From positions 117,103 to 181,102 of the forward strand of contig CAJUKN010000003.1 of NCBI GenBank assembly GCA_910587485.1: a DNA stretch of 64,000 nucleotides. The letters run 5' to 3'. This DNA comes from an uncultured Lachnospira sp. GTDB taxonomy: Bacteria; Bacillota; Clostridia; Lachnospirales; Lachnospiraceae. The notes under the pieces are model-generated. The model worked only from the letters and a program-made list of their open reading frames with translations. It ran no database searches and was not told the DNA's origin. The position numbers and the translations under genes were made by a program. Positions 42,415 through 51,844 of this stretch are shown here, piece after piece; within the stretch, counting starts at the first letter, position 1; every line of letters starts with the position of its first letter.

Positions 42415-43353
42415 ATGGAATTAGCAGTAGAAGTTAAAAATCTTGTAAAAAGATATAAAGAATTGATTGCATTAGACCATTTTAATCTTGCAATTAAAGA
42501 AGGAGAAATATTTGGTCTGCTTGGACCAAACGGAAGCGGTAAAACAACAACAATTAATTGTATTTTGGCATTGCTTTCTTATGATAAAGGAGAAATTAAA
42601 ATCTTTGGAAAACAGATGAAACCAACAAGTTATGATATTAAAAAAGATATTGGAGTGGTCATGCAAAATGTAGCAGTATTTGAGGAATTAAATGTTTTGG
42701 AAAATATTGATTATTTCTGTGGATTATATATAAAAAATAAAATTAAGAGAAAAGAATATATTGATGAAGCCATTGAATTTGTCGGATTAAAGGAATATAT
42801 AAAGTTTAAACCGAAAAAACTTTCAGGAGGTTTATTAAGGCGACTCAATATTGCATGTGGTATTGCACATAAGCCAAAGCTTATATTTTTTGATGAGCCT
42901 ACAGTTGCAGTTGACCCACAGAGCCGCAATAAGATTTTAGAAGGAATTGAACAGCTTAATAGAGATGGAGCAACGATTATTTATACTTCTCATTATATGG
43001 AAGAAGTTGAACAGATTTGTACGAAAATAGCAATTATGGATAAAGGTAAAAACATTGCAATGGGTACAAAAGAAGAATTGAAACAAATGATTAAGAATAC
43101 AGAAAGTATATCCGTTGAAGTATTAGGACTTAACGAAGAACATATAAAGGATATTCATACATTGCCTCATGCTTATAATGTAGTCTATAACGATTGTCAT
43201 CTCAATGTTAATTTTAGTGGAGGAAAACATAATGTTGTTCGTTTACTTGATTACTTTCAATCAAAAAATATATCCTTTGGAAGTGTATATTCACAACAGC
43301 CAACATTAAATGATGTATTCCTAGAGATAACAGGAAAAGAATTGAGAGATTAG
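42415..43353 (+). CDS. ABC-2 type exporter ATPase
   Basis: 312 residues. Walker A GPNGSGKTT, Q-loop VVMQNVAVFEELNVLEN, signature LSGGLLRR, Walker B LIFFDEPTVAVDP and H-loop YTSHYMEE, plus a C-terminal regulatory domain typical of bacitracin/lantibiotic or Nat-type exporters. GGAGG precedes ATG. Two permease genes follow, so a heteromeric exporter is likely, probably under the neighbouring two-component system. Confidence 0.95.
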   Translation: MELAVEVKNLVKRYKELIALDHFNLAIKEGEIFGLLGPNGSGKTTTINCILALLSYDKGEIKIFGKQMKPTSYDIKKDIGVVMQNVAVFEELNVLENIDYFCGLYIKNKIKRKEYIDEAIEFVGLKEYIKFKPKKLSGGLLRRLNIACGIAHKPKLIFFDEPTVAVDPQSRNKILEGIEQLNRDGATIIYTSHYMEEVEQICTKIAIMDKGKNIAMGTKEELKQMIKNTESISVEVLGLNEEHIKDIHTLPHAYNVVYNDCHLNVNFSGGKHNVVRLLDYFQSKNISFGSVYSQQPTLNDVFLEITGKELRD

Positions 43354-43372
43354 GTTGAAAAAGGAGGTAAAT

Positions 43373-44509
43373 ATGTTTTGGCATAATTATTGTTATTCAA
43401 TTAAAAGTATATTACGCATGAAATCAGCAATTATATGGACACTTATTTTTCCGATAGCTCTTGCAACATTTATGTATATGGCGTTTGGAAATTTATTTGA
43501 TACCGATGAATTGATGACAGTGATACCTGTAGCTGTTGTTGAGGAAAAAGAAAATAAAGGACTTGATGCATTATTAGAGGCATTGTCAGAAAAAGGCGAA
43601 GAACAAATTTTTTCTGTTCAGAAATTAAATGAAGAGAAGGCTTTAGAAGCTCTTTATAATGGTGATGTGAATGGTATTATATATAAGGGAGAAGAAGTAT
43701 CATTGACTGTTGGCGAGAATGGTTATATGTCAACAATTATAAAGACAATTATTGAACAATATACACAATCAGAAGCTATTATTAAAGATATTATAAGTAG
43801 TGCTGCTTCAGAAGAAGAAAAAAGTGCTGCAATCAAATCTTTATTAGATGATAAAACGTATTTTACAGAAGGAAAAACATCCAATGGTTACCAAAATGTA
43901 TATTATAATTATTTTTATGCAATATTTGCTATGAGCAGTATGTTTGCATCGTTTATTGCAGTAGAAAGAATTAGTAAAATGCAGGCAAATACAAGCAGTC
44001 TTGGAATAAGGAGAGCAATTATTCCAAGAGGTAAGGCTATGTTGCTTTGTTCAGAATTTTTAGCTATGGTGACAACGCAATTTATAGTGATGATTATTGC
44101 ATTTGTTTATATGAATGCTATAGGTATTCGTTTTGGAGACAAATATCTGGCAATGTTACTTATTTTATTGTTAGGACCATGTGTAGGATTAGCAATAGGT
44201 GCAATTATAGGCTCTTTTGCAAAAATTGGAGAGAGTGCCAAAATAGGAATATGTGTTTCAATAGGTATGATATTATCCGTTATGGCTGATTTGGTGGCAT
44301 CAGGCATCAAGGATACAATAGAACACACAATACCAATATTAAATCGTCTTAATCCCGCAGCACTAATATCAGATGCCTTTTATTCATTAAATGTGTATGA
44401 TTCTTATAATAGATATTTTGTGGATATTGCAATTTTAGCATTAATTATGATTGTTCTTTTGACAATTAGTGTTCAGATTTTAAGGAGGAATACATATGCA
44501 AGTCTTTAG
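43373..44509 (+). CDS. ABC-2 type permease
   Basis: About 378 residues: one N-terminal helix, a large extracytoplasmic domain (~residues 40-170), then five helices including FYAIFAMSSMFASFIAVERI and the AKIGICVSIGMILSVMADL region. This is the ABC2_membrane_3 layout. ATG 43373 follows AAGGAGG; the TTG at 43355 overlaps the preceding stop region and would translate the site. The next permease overlaps its 3' end by 14 bases. Confidence 0.92.
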   Translation: MFWHNYCYSIKSILRMKSAIIWTLIFPIALATFMYMAFGNLFDTDELMTVIPVAVVEEKENKGLDALLEALSEKGEEQIFSVQKLNEEKALEALYNGDVNGIIYKGEEVSLTVGENGYMSTIIKTIIEQYTQSEAIIKDIISSAASEEEKSAAIKSLLDDKTYFTEGKTSNGYQNVYYNYFYAIFAMSSMFASFIAVERISKMQANTSSLGIRRAIIPRGKAMLLCSEFLAMVTTQFIVMIIAFVYMNAIGIRFGDKYLAMLLILLLGPCVGLAIGAIIGSFAKIGESAKIGICVSIGMILSVMADLVASGIKDTIEHTIPILNRLNPAALISDAFYSLNVYDSYNRYFVDIAILALIMIVLLTISVQILRRNTYASL

Positions 44510-45650
44510 AGTATATTTTAAAGTTTTAAAAAAATATCTTAGTCAATGGGTATTATTTATTGGCATATTTTCTGTGGTATTGCTTATGTTTATTGTACCT
44601 AATTCAGTTAAAGAACAAATTTCGTTTTCAAATAAAAAATGCAGCTTTGCAGTATTTGATTATGATAACAGTGAAGCGAGCAAAGGTATATTAGAGTATA
44701 TGTCAAAAAAACATAAATTAAAATCCATTGAAAATGATAGCACAGAAGTTATGTAGGACGAATTGTTTAATAGAAATGTAGATTGTATAGTGAAAATAAA
44801 AAATAATTTTGGACAGCATTTTGAGTCCAATCAGTCCAATTTAGAAGATTATATTGAGATAATAACAATACCAGATACTTATACATCACAGCTTTTTGAA
44901 CAAGATTATAACCGATTTGTCAAATATACAAAAAGTTATATTGCTTGTGGAATAGATATAAATAGTGCAATGGAAAAAGCTGCCAAAACAGCAGAAGCAG
45001 AATTGTCAACAAAGATTGTTGAGAAAGAAAATAGTATAGATTATAATGCAGTATATTATTTCTTTAATTATATGAGTTGGATTATTGTTTATATATGTAT
45101 TGTTACCATAGGAAAAGTTTTAGTTGTGTTTCAGCAAAAAGATTTAAAGAGTAGAATTGCATGTTCAGCATACTCTTTTGCAAGAATCAGCAAAGAGACA
45201 TTAATGGGGGTTATATGTTCAGGTTTTGCAATTATTTTTATATTTTTGGCACTAGCGGTTATTGCATTTAAAACAGAAATTTTTTCTATGCAATGGTTAT
45301 TATATATGACAAATGCTATATCCTATATGTTTGTAGCGTTAGCTATTACTTATCTAGTAAGTCAGTTAATTAAAAATGAGAGTACAATGAGTATGATTGG
45401 CAATACCATATCATTAGGCATGAGCTTTTTATGTGGTGTCTTTGTTCCTATGGAATTTTTAAGTGATGCTGTGATTAAGATAGCACATTTTTTACCAGCA
45501 TATTGGTATCAACTAGCATTAATTCATATTCAAAAACATGGCACAAATAATATTGGTAAACCGTTTTCTTATATGGGAATCCAAATTTTGTTTGCACTGG
45601 CACTAGTTACTGTAGGAATTATTGTTTCTCGTAAGAATCAAAGTAAATAA
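44496..45650 (+). pseudogene. ABC-2 type permease interrupted by in-frame TAG
   Basis: One frame of 385 codons, matching its 378-residue neighbour in length and layout, except for a TAG at 44754-44756. Upstream: N-terminal helix YLSQWVLFIGIFSVVLLMFI and ENDSTEVM. Downstream, in the same frame: DELFNRNVDCIVKIKNNF and the membrane half (YNAVYYFFNYMSWIIVYICI, GMSFLCGVFVPMEFL). The context VM-stop-DELF would read VMQDELF with a single C-to-T change of CAG. TAG is an ordinary stop elsewhere in this window (e.g. 43353, 51716), so genome-wide reassignment is unlikely. It is a recent nonsense mutation, suppressed codon or base error; the C-terminal part could be re-initiated at TTG 44763. Confidence 0.88.
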
Positions 45651-45768
45651 AAATTTATATAAAAAATTATTTACATGAATTTGTATAAACAATTAGAAAA
45701 GTTGTTGAAGTGTTTATTATAATCATTGTATAATTGTCTTATTAGATTTACTTAGAAGGTGTAGAGTT

Positions 45769-47478
45769 ATGGCAATTATTGGAATTGATTTAGGAACAAC
45801 AAATAGTCTTGTCAGTGTTTGGAAAGATGGACGTATTCAACTTGTACCCAATTCTTTTGGTGAGTATTTGACGCCATCCGTAGTTAGTTTTGACGACAAT
45901 GGGGAAGTTTATGTAGGAAAGATTGCAAAAGAACGATTAATTACTCACCCAGCAGTAACATTTAGCGAATTTAAGCGCAATATGGGAACAGATAGAATGT
46001 ATTATGCAGGAAAGCGTGGATATAGAGCAGAAGAATTATCATCTTTTGTGTTAAGAAGGCTAAAAGAAGATGCACAAAATTATCTAAATGAAGAAGTGAC
46101 AGAAGCTGTAATCAGTGTGCCAGCATATTTTAATGATGATAAGCGTTGTGCGACAAAAAATGCAGGCACATTGGCAGGTCTTTATGTAGAAAGGCTTATC
46201 AATGAACCTTCTGCTGTCGCTTTGAAACATCATGTCAATACAGATAATGATGAAAGTTTTATAATTTTTGACTTTGGGGGAGGAACACTTGATGTATCGT
46301 TAGTTGAAGCGTTTGACCAGATGGTAGAAATACAAGCAGTGGCAGGGGATAACTATCTTGGTGGAAAGGATTTTGATGAGGCTATAGCAAATTATTTTTA
46401 TAAGACAAATACCGCATCAAAGAGCATGTTCACATTAGAGGAACAAGGTATTGTAAAAAAAGAAGCAGAAGCCTTAAAAAAAGAATTAACACATTCTAAC
46501 AATGTTACAAGAACGTTTTGGCTGCAAGATAAAGAATATACGATTAGTATGTCAAATCAAGAGTTGATACATATTGCTTCTGAATTGTTTACACGTATGT
46601 CAAAGCCAATTAAAAAGGTACTCAATGATGGAGATATGACTATTGAAGAAATTGACAAGATAATACTTGTAGGTGGTTCCTCTAAGATGCCTGTTGTTGC
46701 AAAATATATAAAGAGTTTGTTAGATGTAGAAGTGGTGACAGATGATAATCCAGATGAAAGTATTGCTATGGGTGTTGGTATTGCTTCTGCAATTAAGGAG
46801 CGAAAAGGTGAGATTAAAGATGTTATTTTAGCCGATATATGTCCGTTTTCATTGGGAACAGCAATATATGATGGTACTTTTTCACCAATAATACAACGAA
46901 ATGAAACATTACCTTGTAAAAGAAGTAAATATTATGTAACTGTAAACAACAATCAAACAAGTTTTGATTTTCCTATTTATCAGGGAGAAAATCTTGTTGC
47001 TAGTGAAAATTTACTTCTTGGCAATATGAGGGTAGACGGTTTGCCAAGAGCGCCAAAAGGAGCCGTTGGTGTTGAAGTAACATTTATGTATGATATTAAT
47101 GGTATTCTTGATATCAAGATTCAAGGTGCTAACCAAAATTTACATAAAGTCATATTAAATAAAAATATGGTTTTATCAAAAGATGAATTAGATAGAAGAC
47201 TTGAAGAGTTAAAAAAGATGACTTTGCATCCACTAGAATTGGAAGAAAATAAACTTCTTATAGAAAAAGCAGAAAGACTTTATCAAGAAAGCAATCCTGA
47301 AACAAGAGAATATATTGCTGGTATGGTAAGATATTTTAAAGAACTTGCAAATACTGGAAAAGAGCGTGAAATCCATGAACAGTATGTAAAACTTGCTGTT
47401 ATGCTAGAAGCCATTGAGAGACGAAATTTTGATTTTGATAATTTTGATGAATCATTTTGGAGTGAAGATGACGAATAG
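45769..47478 (+). CDS. Hsp70-family chaperone, HscC-type
   Basis: 569 residues, shorter than DnaK. Actin-like ATPase: phosphate-1 IGIDLGTTNSLVSVW, connect region VISVPAYFNDDKR, phosphate-2 FIIFDFGGGTLDVSLVE and adenosine motif IILVGGSSKMPVVAKYI. The substrate-binding part is short (YVTVNNNQTSFDFPIYQGEN) with a helical lid ending in acidic residues. This fits the HscC subfamily rather than housekeeping DnaK, and no grpE is nearby. The J-like gene 92 bases downstream is the likely partner. Confidence 0.9.
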   Translation: MAIIGIDLGTTNSLVSVWKDGRIQLVPNSFGEYLTPSVVSFDDNGEVYVGKIAKERLITHPAVTFSEFKRNMGTDRMYYAGKRGYRAEELSSFVLRRLKEDAQNYLNEEVTEAVISVPAYFNDDKRCATKNAGTLAGLYVERLINEPSAVALKHHVNTDNDESFIIFDFGGGTLDVSLVEAFDQMVEIQAVAGDNYLGGKDFDEAIANYFYKTNTASKSMFTLEEQGIVKKEAEALKKELTHSNNVTRTFWLQDKEYTISMSNQELIHIASELFTRMSKPIKKVLNDGDMTIEEIDKIILVGGSSKMPVVAKYIKSLLDVEVVTDDNPDESIAMGVGIASAIKERKGEIKDVILADICPFSLGTAIYDGTFSPIIQRNETLPCKRSKYYVTVNNNQTSFDFPIYQGENLVASENLLLGNMRVDGLPRAPKGAVGVEVTFMYDINGILDIKIQGANQNLHKVILNKNMVLSKDELDRRLEELKKMTLHPLELEENKLLIEKAERLYQESNPETREYIAGMVRYFKELANTGKEREIHEQYVKLAVMLEAIERRNFDFDNFDESFWSEDDE

Positions 47479-47570
47479 TTAAATAAGATTTAGTTAACAA
47501 TTTGTGCCAACGCATAGAACAGCAAGTTGTTTATCAAATTTGCAGGTTATGGAAAGGTATGGTTATTTTT

Positions 47571-48959
47571 ATGTGGAGTGCAAATCAATGGAGTATATTA
47601 GGTATTGAAGCTACTACAGATATATCAAAAATTAAAGCAGCTTATGCAGAAAAAGCTAAATTGGTTCACCCAGAAGAATATCCAGAAGAGTTCCAAGAGC
47701 TGCAAAAAGCATATAAAAGTGCAGTTAAGTATGCAAAACTGCAAAATACATATAAAATTACAGTTGAAAATAATAACCCATCAAATGATAGGGATATTGT
47801 ACAAGATATTTCAGATACACAAACAACATTAGATAAAGAAAATATATCTAATGCAAAAGCTATAAGGGAAAGAGAAATAAAACTTGATAAAAAGGCTGTA
47901 TTTAAGCCTGATAATATAGTAAAAGAAGAAACAATATCTGATGAAAGTTTAGTATTAGAAACAGAAAATATATCAAAAAAGGAAACAACATCTGATAAAA
48001 CAATAGTATTTGAATCAGAGAATGTATCAAAAGAAGAAAAAATAACAGATAAAAGAATTGCATTTGAATCAAAGAATATAATTAAACCAGAAAATGTATT
48101 TGATAAAAAAATCCTATCAAATCAAAAGGCTATTACTTGGAAAGCAATAACACCTGAGCATAAAGAAACAGTAATTGATAATGAACAGGAATTTGTTTAT
48201 GATGAAATTTCTTATGAAGAAAAATCACAACAATGTATTCTGGATATGATATGTCTTGCAAAAAATATTTATCTTATTAATGATATAAGATGTTGGGAAT
48301 GGTTTTTTACTCGTGATGAATATAAAGAATTATATAATAATGATAAATTTCGATTGAATTTTGTTGAGACAATAAGACAAATATTTGGATGGACACGAAA
48401 AACCCTATCATATATAGAAGCATTTTTAAAACCATATCAAAAAAGTGCTTCAAAACAGGCAGAGACAAGTACGATAAAATGGAAAATATTAAAAAGACCG
48501 AAATTATTTGACCATATGAAGGCAAGACAAAATAATGTGACAAATGCACAAAAAAAAGTGCATGATATTATTCTTGCAGCCGTCAGAAATAATGGATATT
48601 CAGGCAATATGAATGACCTTGATAGTTTTTTGGAATATATCAGAATTTATTTGGATTATGCGCATAATAATATAGGAAGAGTGGAAGATTTATACCAATC
48701 AGGGAGAAATTCTACACATGTTTTAACATATATTTATGCTTTTGCTATTATACTTATTATATTAATGTTGTATGGATTGGTGTCTGGAAGAAATTATCAA
48801 AAAACAGAACAAGAGAAACGTGTAGAAAAATGGGACCAAGAACGATTAGAAAATATAGAAAAATGGAATCAAGAGAGATTAGAAAAGCTAAAGGCAGAAA
48901 AAGAGAGTCTAAGACAGATTGAAAGTATTAGTGAGGAAATTGATAATATTATTAAGTGA
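47571..48959 (+). CDS. Membrane J-like protein with HPE motif
   Basis: About 462 residues. Residues 1-60 form a J-like domain (NQWSILGIEATTDISKIKAA, YAEKAKLVHPEEYPEEFQEL) in which the invariant HPD is HPE. Then a repetitive acidic/basic linker with DK..VFESENVSKEE-type units, a helical region with conserved aromatic residues, one membrane helix (YIYAFAIILIILMLYGLVSG) near residue 400 and a coiled-coil tail with repeated EKW.QERLE. ATG 47571 is chosen by the leader TTGCAGGTTATGGAAAGG; frames from 47502 read the leader. It follows the HscC-type gene, implying a dedicated chaperone pair at the membrane. Confidence 0.82.
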   Translation: MWSANQWSILGIEATTDISKIKAAYAEKAKLVHPEEYPEEFQELQKAYKSAVKYAKLQNTYKITVENNNPSNDRDIVQDISDTQTTLDKENISNAKAIREREIKLDKKAVFKPDNIVKEETISDESLVLETENISKKETTSDKTIVFESENVSKEEKITDKRIAFESKNIIKPENVFDKKILSNQKAITWKAITPEHKETVIDNEQEFVYDEISYEEKSQQCILDMICLAKNIYLINDIRCWEWFFTRDEYKELYNNDKFRLNFVETIRQIFGWTRKTLSYIEAFLKPYQKSASKQAETSTIKWKILKRPKLFDHMKARQNNVTNAQKKVHDIILAAVRNNGYSGNMNDLDSFLEYIRIYLDYAHNNIGRVEDLYQSGRNSTHVLTYIYAFAIILIILMLYGLVSGRNYQKTEQEKRVEKWDQERLENIEKWNQERLEKLKAEKESLRQIESISEEIDNIIK

Positions 48960-49177
48960 GTTGATTTTTATGTCAATAAATGCGATTTTAAAACGTATTA
49001 TATTAGTTGTTATGAAAAAAAGAACAACTTGATATATAAATATAGCAATATTATCAAAAAATTAAGTACAAAATTGGTACATTTTCATATTGCAATTACT
49101 TAAAATAAAGCGTACACTAGTTCTAAATCTTAGTGCAAAGATTTAAAATATTTTAATTTAAGGAAGAGGACAAAAAG
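48960..49177. other. Intergenic region
   Basis: 218 A+T-rich bases. I see no gene or clear repeat; TATTGCAATTACTTAAAATAAAG near 49092 might be a promoter for the lipoprotein gene. Nothing else supported. Confidence 0.3.
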
Positions 49178-49570
49178 ATGAAGAAATTGAAGATGATTTT
49201 TTGTGGCTGCCTTTTAGTTTTGGCTATGTGTCTTACAGCTTGTGGAAGCAAGTATGCATCAATTGCAGATTATGTAGCATCCGATGAGGCACAGAAGGCA
49301 GTTGAGCTTTTGAACAACATGGAAGGCTTAGATATCAAACTTAAAGCTGACGGTAACAAGATGGTTTATGAGTACAAGTATACAACCATTGAAAAACAGG
49401 CTGGTATGGAAAGTCAATTAAAGAGCGCATTAGAAGCTGAAAAAGACACATTTACAAAAGCAGCAAATGATTTAAAGAAACAAGTAAAAGTAGATAATCC
49501 AATTGTAACAGTTACATATTTAGATAAGAATGGTGATTTAATTTATTCACAGGATTTTCCTGCGAACTAA
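49178..49570 (+). CDS. DUF4854 lipoprotein (short paralog)
   Basis: 130 residues: lipoprotein signal with lipobox LTAC, then a DUF4854-type domain: YASIADYVASDEAQKAVELL, EGLDIKLKADGNKMVYEYKY, TVTYLDKNGDLIYSQDF. It lacks the spacer seen in its downstream paralog. GGAAGAGG precedes ATG. Function unknown; surface exposed. Codons here look less A/T-extreme than in the copy at 49796. Confidence 0.85.
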   Translation: MKKLKMIFCGCLLVLAMCLTACGSKYASIADYVASDEAQKAVELLNNMEGLDIKLKADGNKMVYEYKYTTIEKQAGMESQLKSALEAEKDTFTKAANDLKKQVKVDNPIVTVTYLDKNGDLIYSQDFPAN

Positions 49571-49595
49571 GGATAAATAAAAATTAAACTTGCAC

Positions 49596-49716
49596 ATAAG
49601 AGTGGGACTATTGTAAAATGAAATTTTTATATAAGATATGAATATTAGTTAAACAATTTACATCATATTTTAGGAAGAATTTCATTTGAAGTAGTCCTCT
49701 TTTTTATACTAAAATT
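49596..49716 (+). terminator. Long imperfect terminator hairpin
   Basis: AAGAGTGGGACTA (from about 49600) pairs with TAGTCCTCTT, followed by TTTTTTAT; inside it AAATGAAATTT pairs with GAATTTCATTT. It separates the two DUF4854 genes. Confidence 0.65.
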
Positions 49717-49795
49717 TTGTATAATTATGTATATTAAGTTTGTGAAAATGATAACAGTTAATAAATATATCTTAATTTAAAGAAAGAGGAAAAAG

Positions 49796-50275
49796 ATGAA
49801 AAAATTAAAGATAATTTTTTGTGGTTGTTTTTTGATAGCAGCTATGAGTTTTACAGCTTGTGGAAATTATGATTCAAGTGCAGGTACTACTGGACAACAA
49901 GATACAAATGCTACTTCAGAACAAAAACAAGAAACATCACAGCATGATAATGGTAAGTATGCATCCATTGCAGATTATGTAGCATCTGATGAGGTACAAA
50001 AGTCCATTGAGATTTTTGGTGGCATGGAAGGCTTAGATATCAAAGTCAAAGCTGATGGCAATAAGATGATTTATGAGTACAGCTATACAACTATTGCAAA
50101 ACAGGCTGGTATGGAAGAAGCATTAAAATCTACATTGGAAAGTCAGAAAGACATATTTATAAATGCAGCAAATGAATTAAAAAATGAAGTAAACATAAAT
50201 AATCCAGTTGTAACAGTTACCTATTTAGATAAAAATGGTGATTTAATTTATTCACAAGATTTTTCTGCTAATTAA
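49796..50275 (+). CDS. DUF4854 lipoprotein (long paralog)
   Basis: 159 residues: lipobox FTAC, then a ~30-residue Ser/Thr/Gln spacer (SSAGTTGQQDTNATSEQKQE) absent from the upstream copy, then a DUF4854 domain nearly identical in its key parts (YASIADYVASDE, ADGNKM.YEY.YTTI, VTVTYLDKNGDLIYSQDF). The two genes are a tandem duplication with the same signal peptide and RBS context. The spacer may let it reach through the wall. Confidence 0.87.
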   Translation: MKKLKIIFCGCFLIAAMSFTACGNYDSSAGTTGQQDTNATSEQKQETSQHDNGKYASIADYVASDEVQKSIEIFGGMEGLDIKVKADGNKMIYEYSYTTIAKQAGMEEALKSTLESQKDIFINAANELKNEVNINNPVVTVTYLDKNGDLIYSQDFSAN

Positions 50276-50305
50276 GGGTAAATAAAAGTTGAACTTAGAG
50301 ATAAG

Positions 50306-50353
50306 AAAAAGACTAGGAGCAGTTCTTAATGTGACAGTTTCTAGTCTTTTTTT
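50306..50353 (+). terminator. Rho-independent terminator
   Basis: AAAAAGACTAG pairs with CTAGTCTTTTTTT around a 24-base loop containing a CAGTTC stretch; ends the DUF4854 transcript. Confidence 0.85.
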
Positions 50354-50459
50354 GTCGAAATTTTACATAGTTACGTATATTAATTTTGTAAAATAAAAAA
50401 TTTATATTACAAAATTATTGATAAATGAGCTTTAATAAGAAAGGTATAAAGGAGAAATA

Positions 50460-51716
50460 ATGGTAACTATATTTACAAGAACCCATAAAGACATTAAAAG
50501 TGTATTTAGAAAAACAACAAAAAATAGAAAAAAGATGAAACGTCGCAAAAAGCGAGGGATGATAGCACTTATTGGAATTTTATTTGTTTTTATTCAATTT
50601 TTGATATCTATATTGTTTTTAAAAAATTTAATTATATTAGATATACTGCCATTAAAATATTTAGCAATGATTGTTCTATTTTTAATATTGATTTTGTGCT
50701 ATAATTTCACCTCACAATATACAAAAGCACATATAGCTGGAAAAATTTTAGCTATTGTTCTATCAGTTATATTGATGTTTGGATATACAGCAAGCGGTAA
50801 GGTCAAATATACGCTCAATAATATATCAGATTCCCTATTTTTTAACCAACAAAATAAAGATAAAAGAGTTATAAAAAAAGATGAAAGTTTTATTGTTTAT
50901 ATATCTGGTAATGATGAGTATGGCAAGATTACAGAACATGGTAAAAGTGATGTTAATATATTAGCAACAGTTAATCCAAAGACAAAACAGATTTTATTAT
51001 TATCTACGCCAAGAGATTATTATATTACCATAAGTGGATTTGATGAAAGCGGCAATCTAATTACAGGTTTAGATAAGTTTACTCATGCAGGAAATGCAGG
51101 GATTCAATATTCTATAGAAGCGCTTGAAAATTTATATGGTGTTGATATTGATTATTTTTTTAAGATTAATTTTGATGGTTGTATTAACATTGTTGATGCA
51201 ATGGGAGGCATTACTATTTATTCAGACGTAGAATTTACAAATGGTACGAATGCAGCACCAGAGCAATACAATTTTGTAGTAGGTGCAAATAAGTGTGATG
51301 GTGCTAAGACATTAGCATTTGTAAGAGAACGAGAGTGTTTTATAAAAGGTGATATTCAGAGAGGAATTAATCAGGAAGCAGCAATAACTGCTATGTTAGA
51401 TAAAGTAATATCACCTTCTATACTTTTAAAATATGCCCAAATATTAGATGCAGTATCAGATACGCTTCTTACAAATATGCCAGTAGAAGCTATAACAGGA
51501 CTTGTTAAAGAACAAATCAATAATCCTAAAGATTGGAATGTTCAATCTTATGCCTTGGATTATATAAAAGAAGAGAGTGGGACAAGGTTATGTAATGTAT
51601 ATGGGGGTTATAGATGGGTAGCAATACCAGATTATGATATGGTTAATAATGCTATTGAGATGATAAATAAAATAAAAAGTGGTGAAATATTTGATGTTAG
51701 TGAATATATAAAATAG
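50460..51716 (+). CDS. LytR-CpsA-Psr family cell-wall ligase
   Basis: 418 residues: a basic cytoplasmic start, three membrane helices (to ~115), then the LCP domain with NILATVNPKTKQILLLSTPR, YYITISG, the NFDGCINIVDAMGGITIYSD core and FVRERE. LCP enzymes attach teichoic acid or capsule polymers from a lipid carrier to peptidoglycan outside the cell. AAAGGAG precedes ATG. The flippase follows, so the two may act in one surface-glycan pathway. Confidence 0.94.
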   Translation: MVTIFTRTHKDIKSVFRKTTKNRKKMKRRKKRGMIALIGILFVFIQFLISILFLKNLIILDILPLKYLAMIVLFLILILCYNFTSQYTKAHIAGKILAIVLSVILMFGYTASGKVKYTLNNISDSLFFNQQNKDKRVIKKDESFIVYISGNDEYGKITEHGKSDVNILATVNPKTKQILLLSTPRDYYITISGFDESGNLITGLDKFTHAGNAGIQYSIEALENLYGVDIDYFFKINFDGCINIVDAMGGITIYSDVEFTNGTNAAPEQYNFVVGANKCDGAKTLAFVRERECFIKGDIQRGINQEAAITAMLDKVISPSILLKYAQILDAVSDTLLTNMPVEAITGLVKEQINNPKDWNVQSYALDYIKEESGTRLCNVYGGYRWVAIPDYDMVNNAIEMINKIKSGEIFDVSEYIK

Positions 51717-51844
51717 ATGTTATTAAATATCTTTTATTGCTTTTCAACAATTTGTAAATTATAATGATAAAAGATTGTAGATAAGGTTAGTATAGCGCCT
51801 TTCTAATCAAGTTAAAATGATTAGCTGCTCTGCACAGATGTGGC

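Noticed and set aside
44496..45650. Genome-wide amber recoding
   Set aside because: Many genes here end in TAG with no reading beyond, so reassignment is not supported; a local nonsense change is simpler.
45769..47478. Housekeeping DnaK
   Set aside because: Shorter, with no grpE or dnaJ next to it; the sequence fits the HscC group better.
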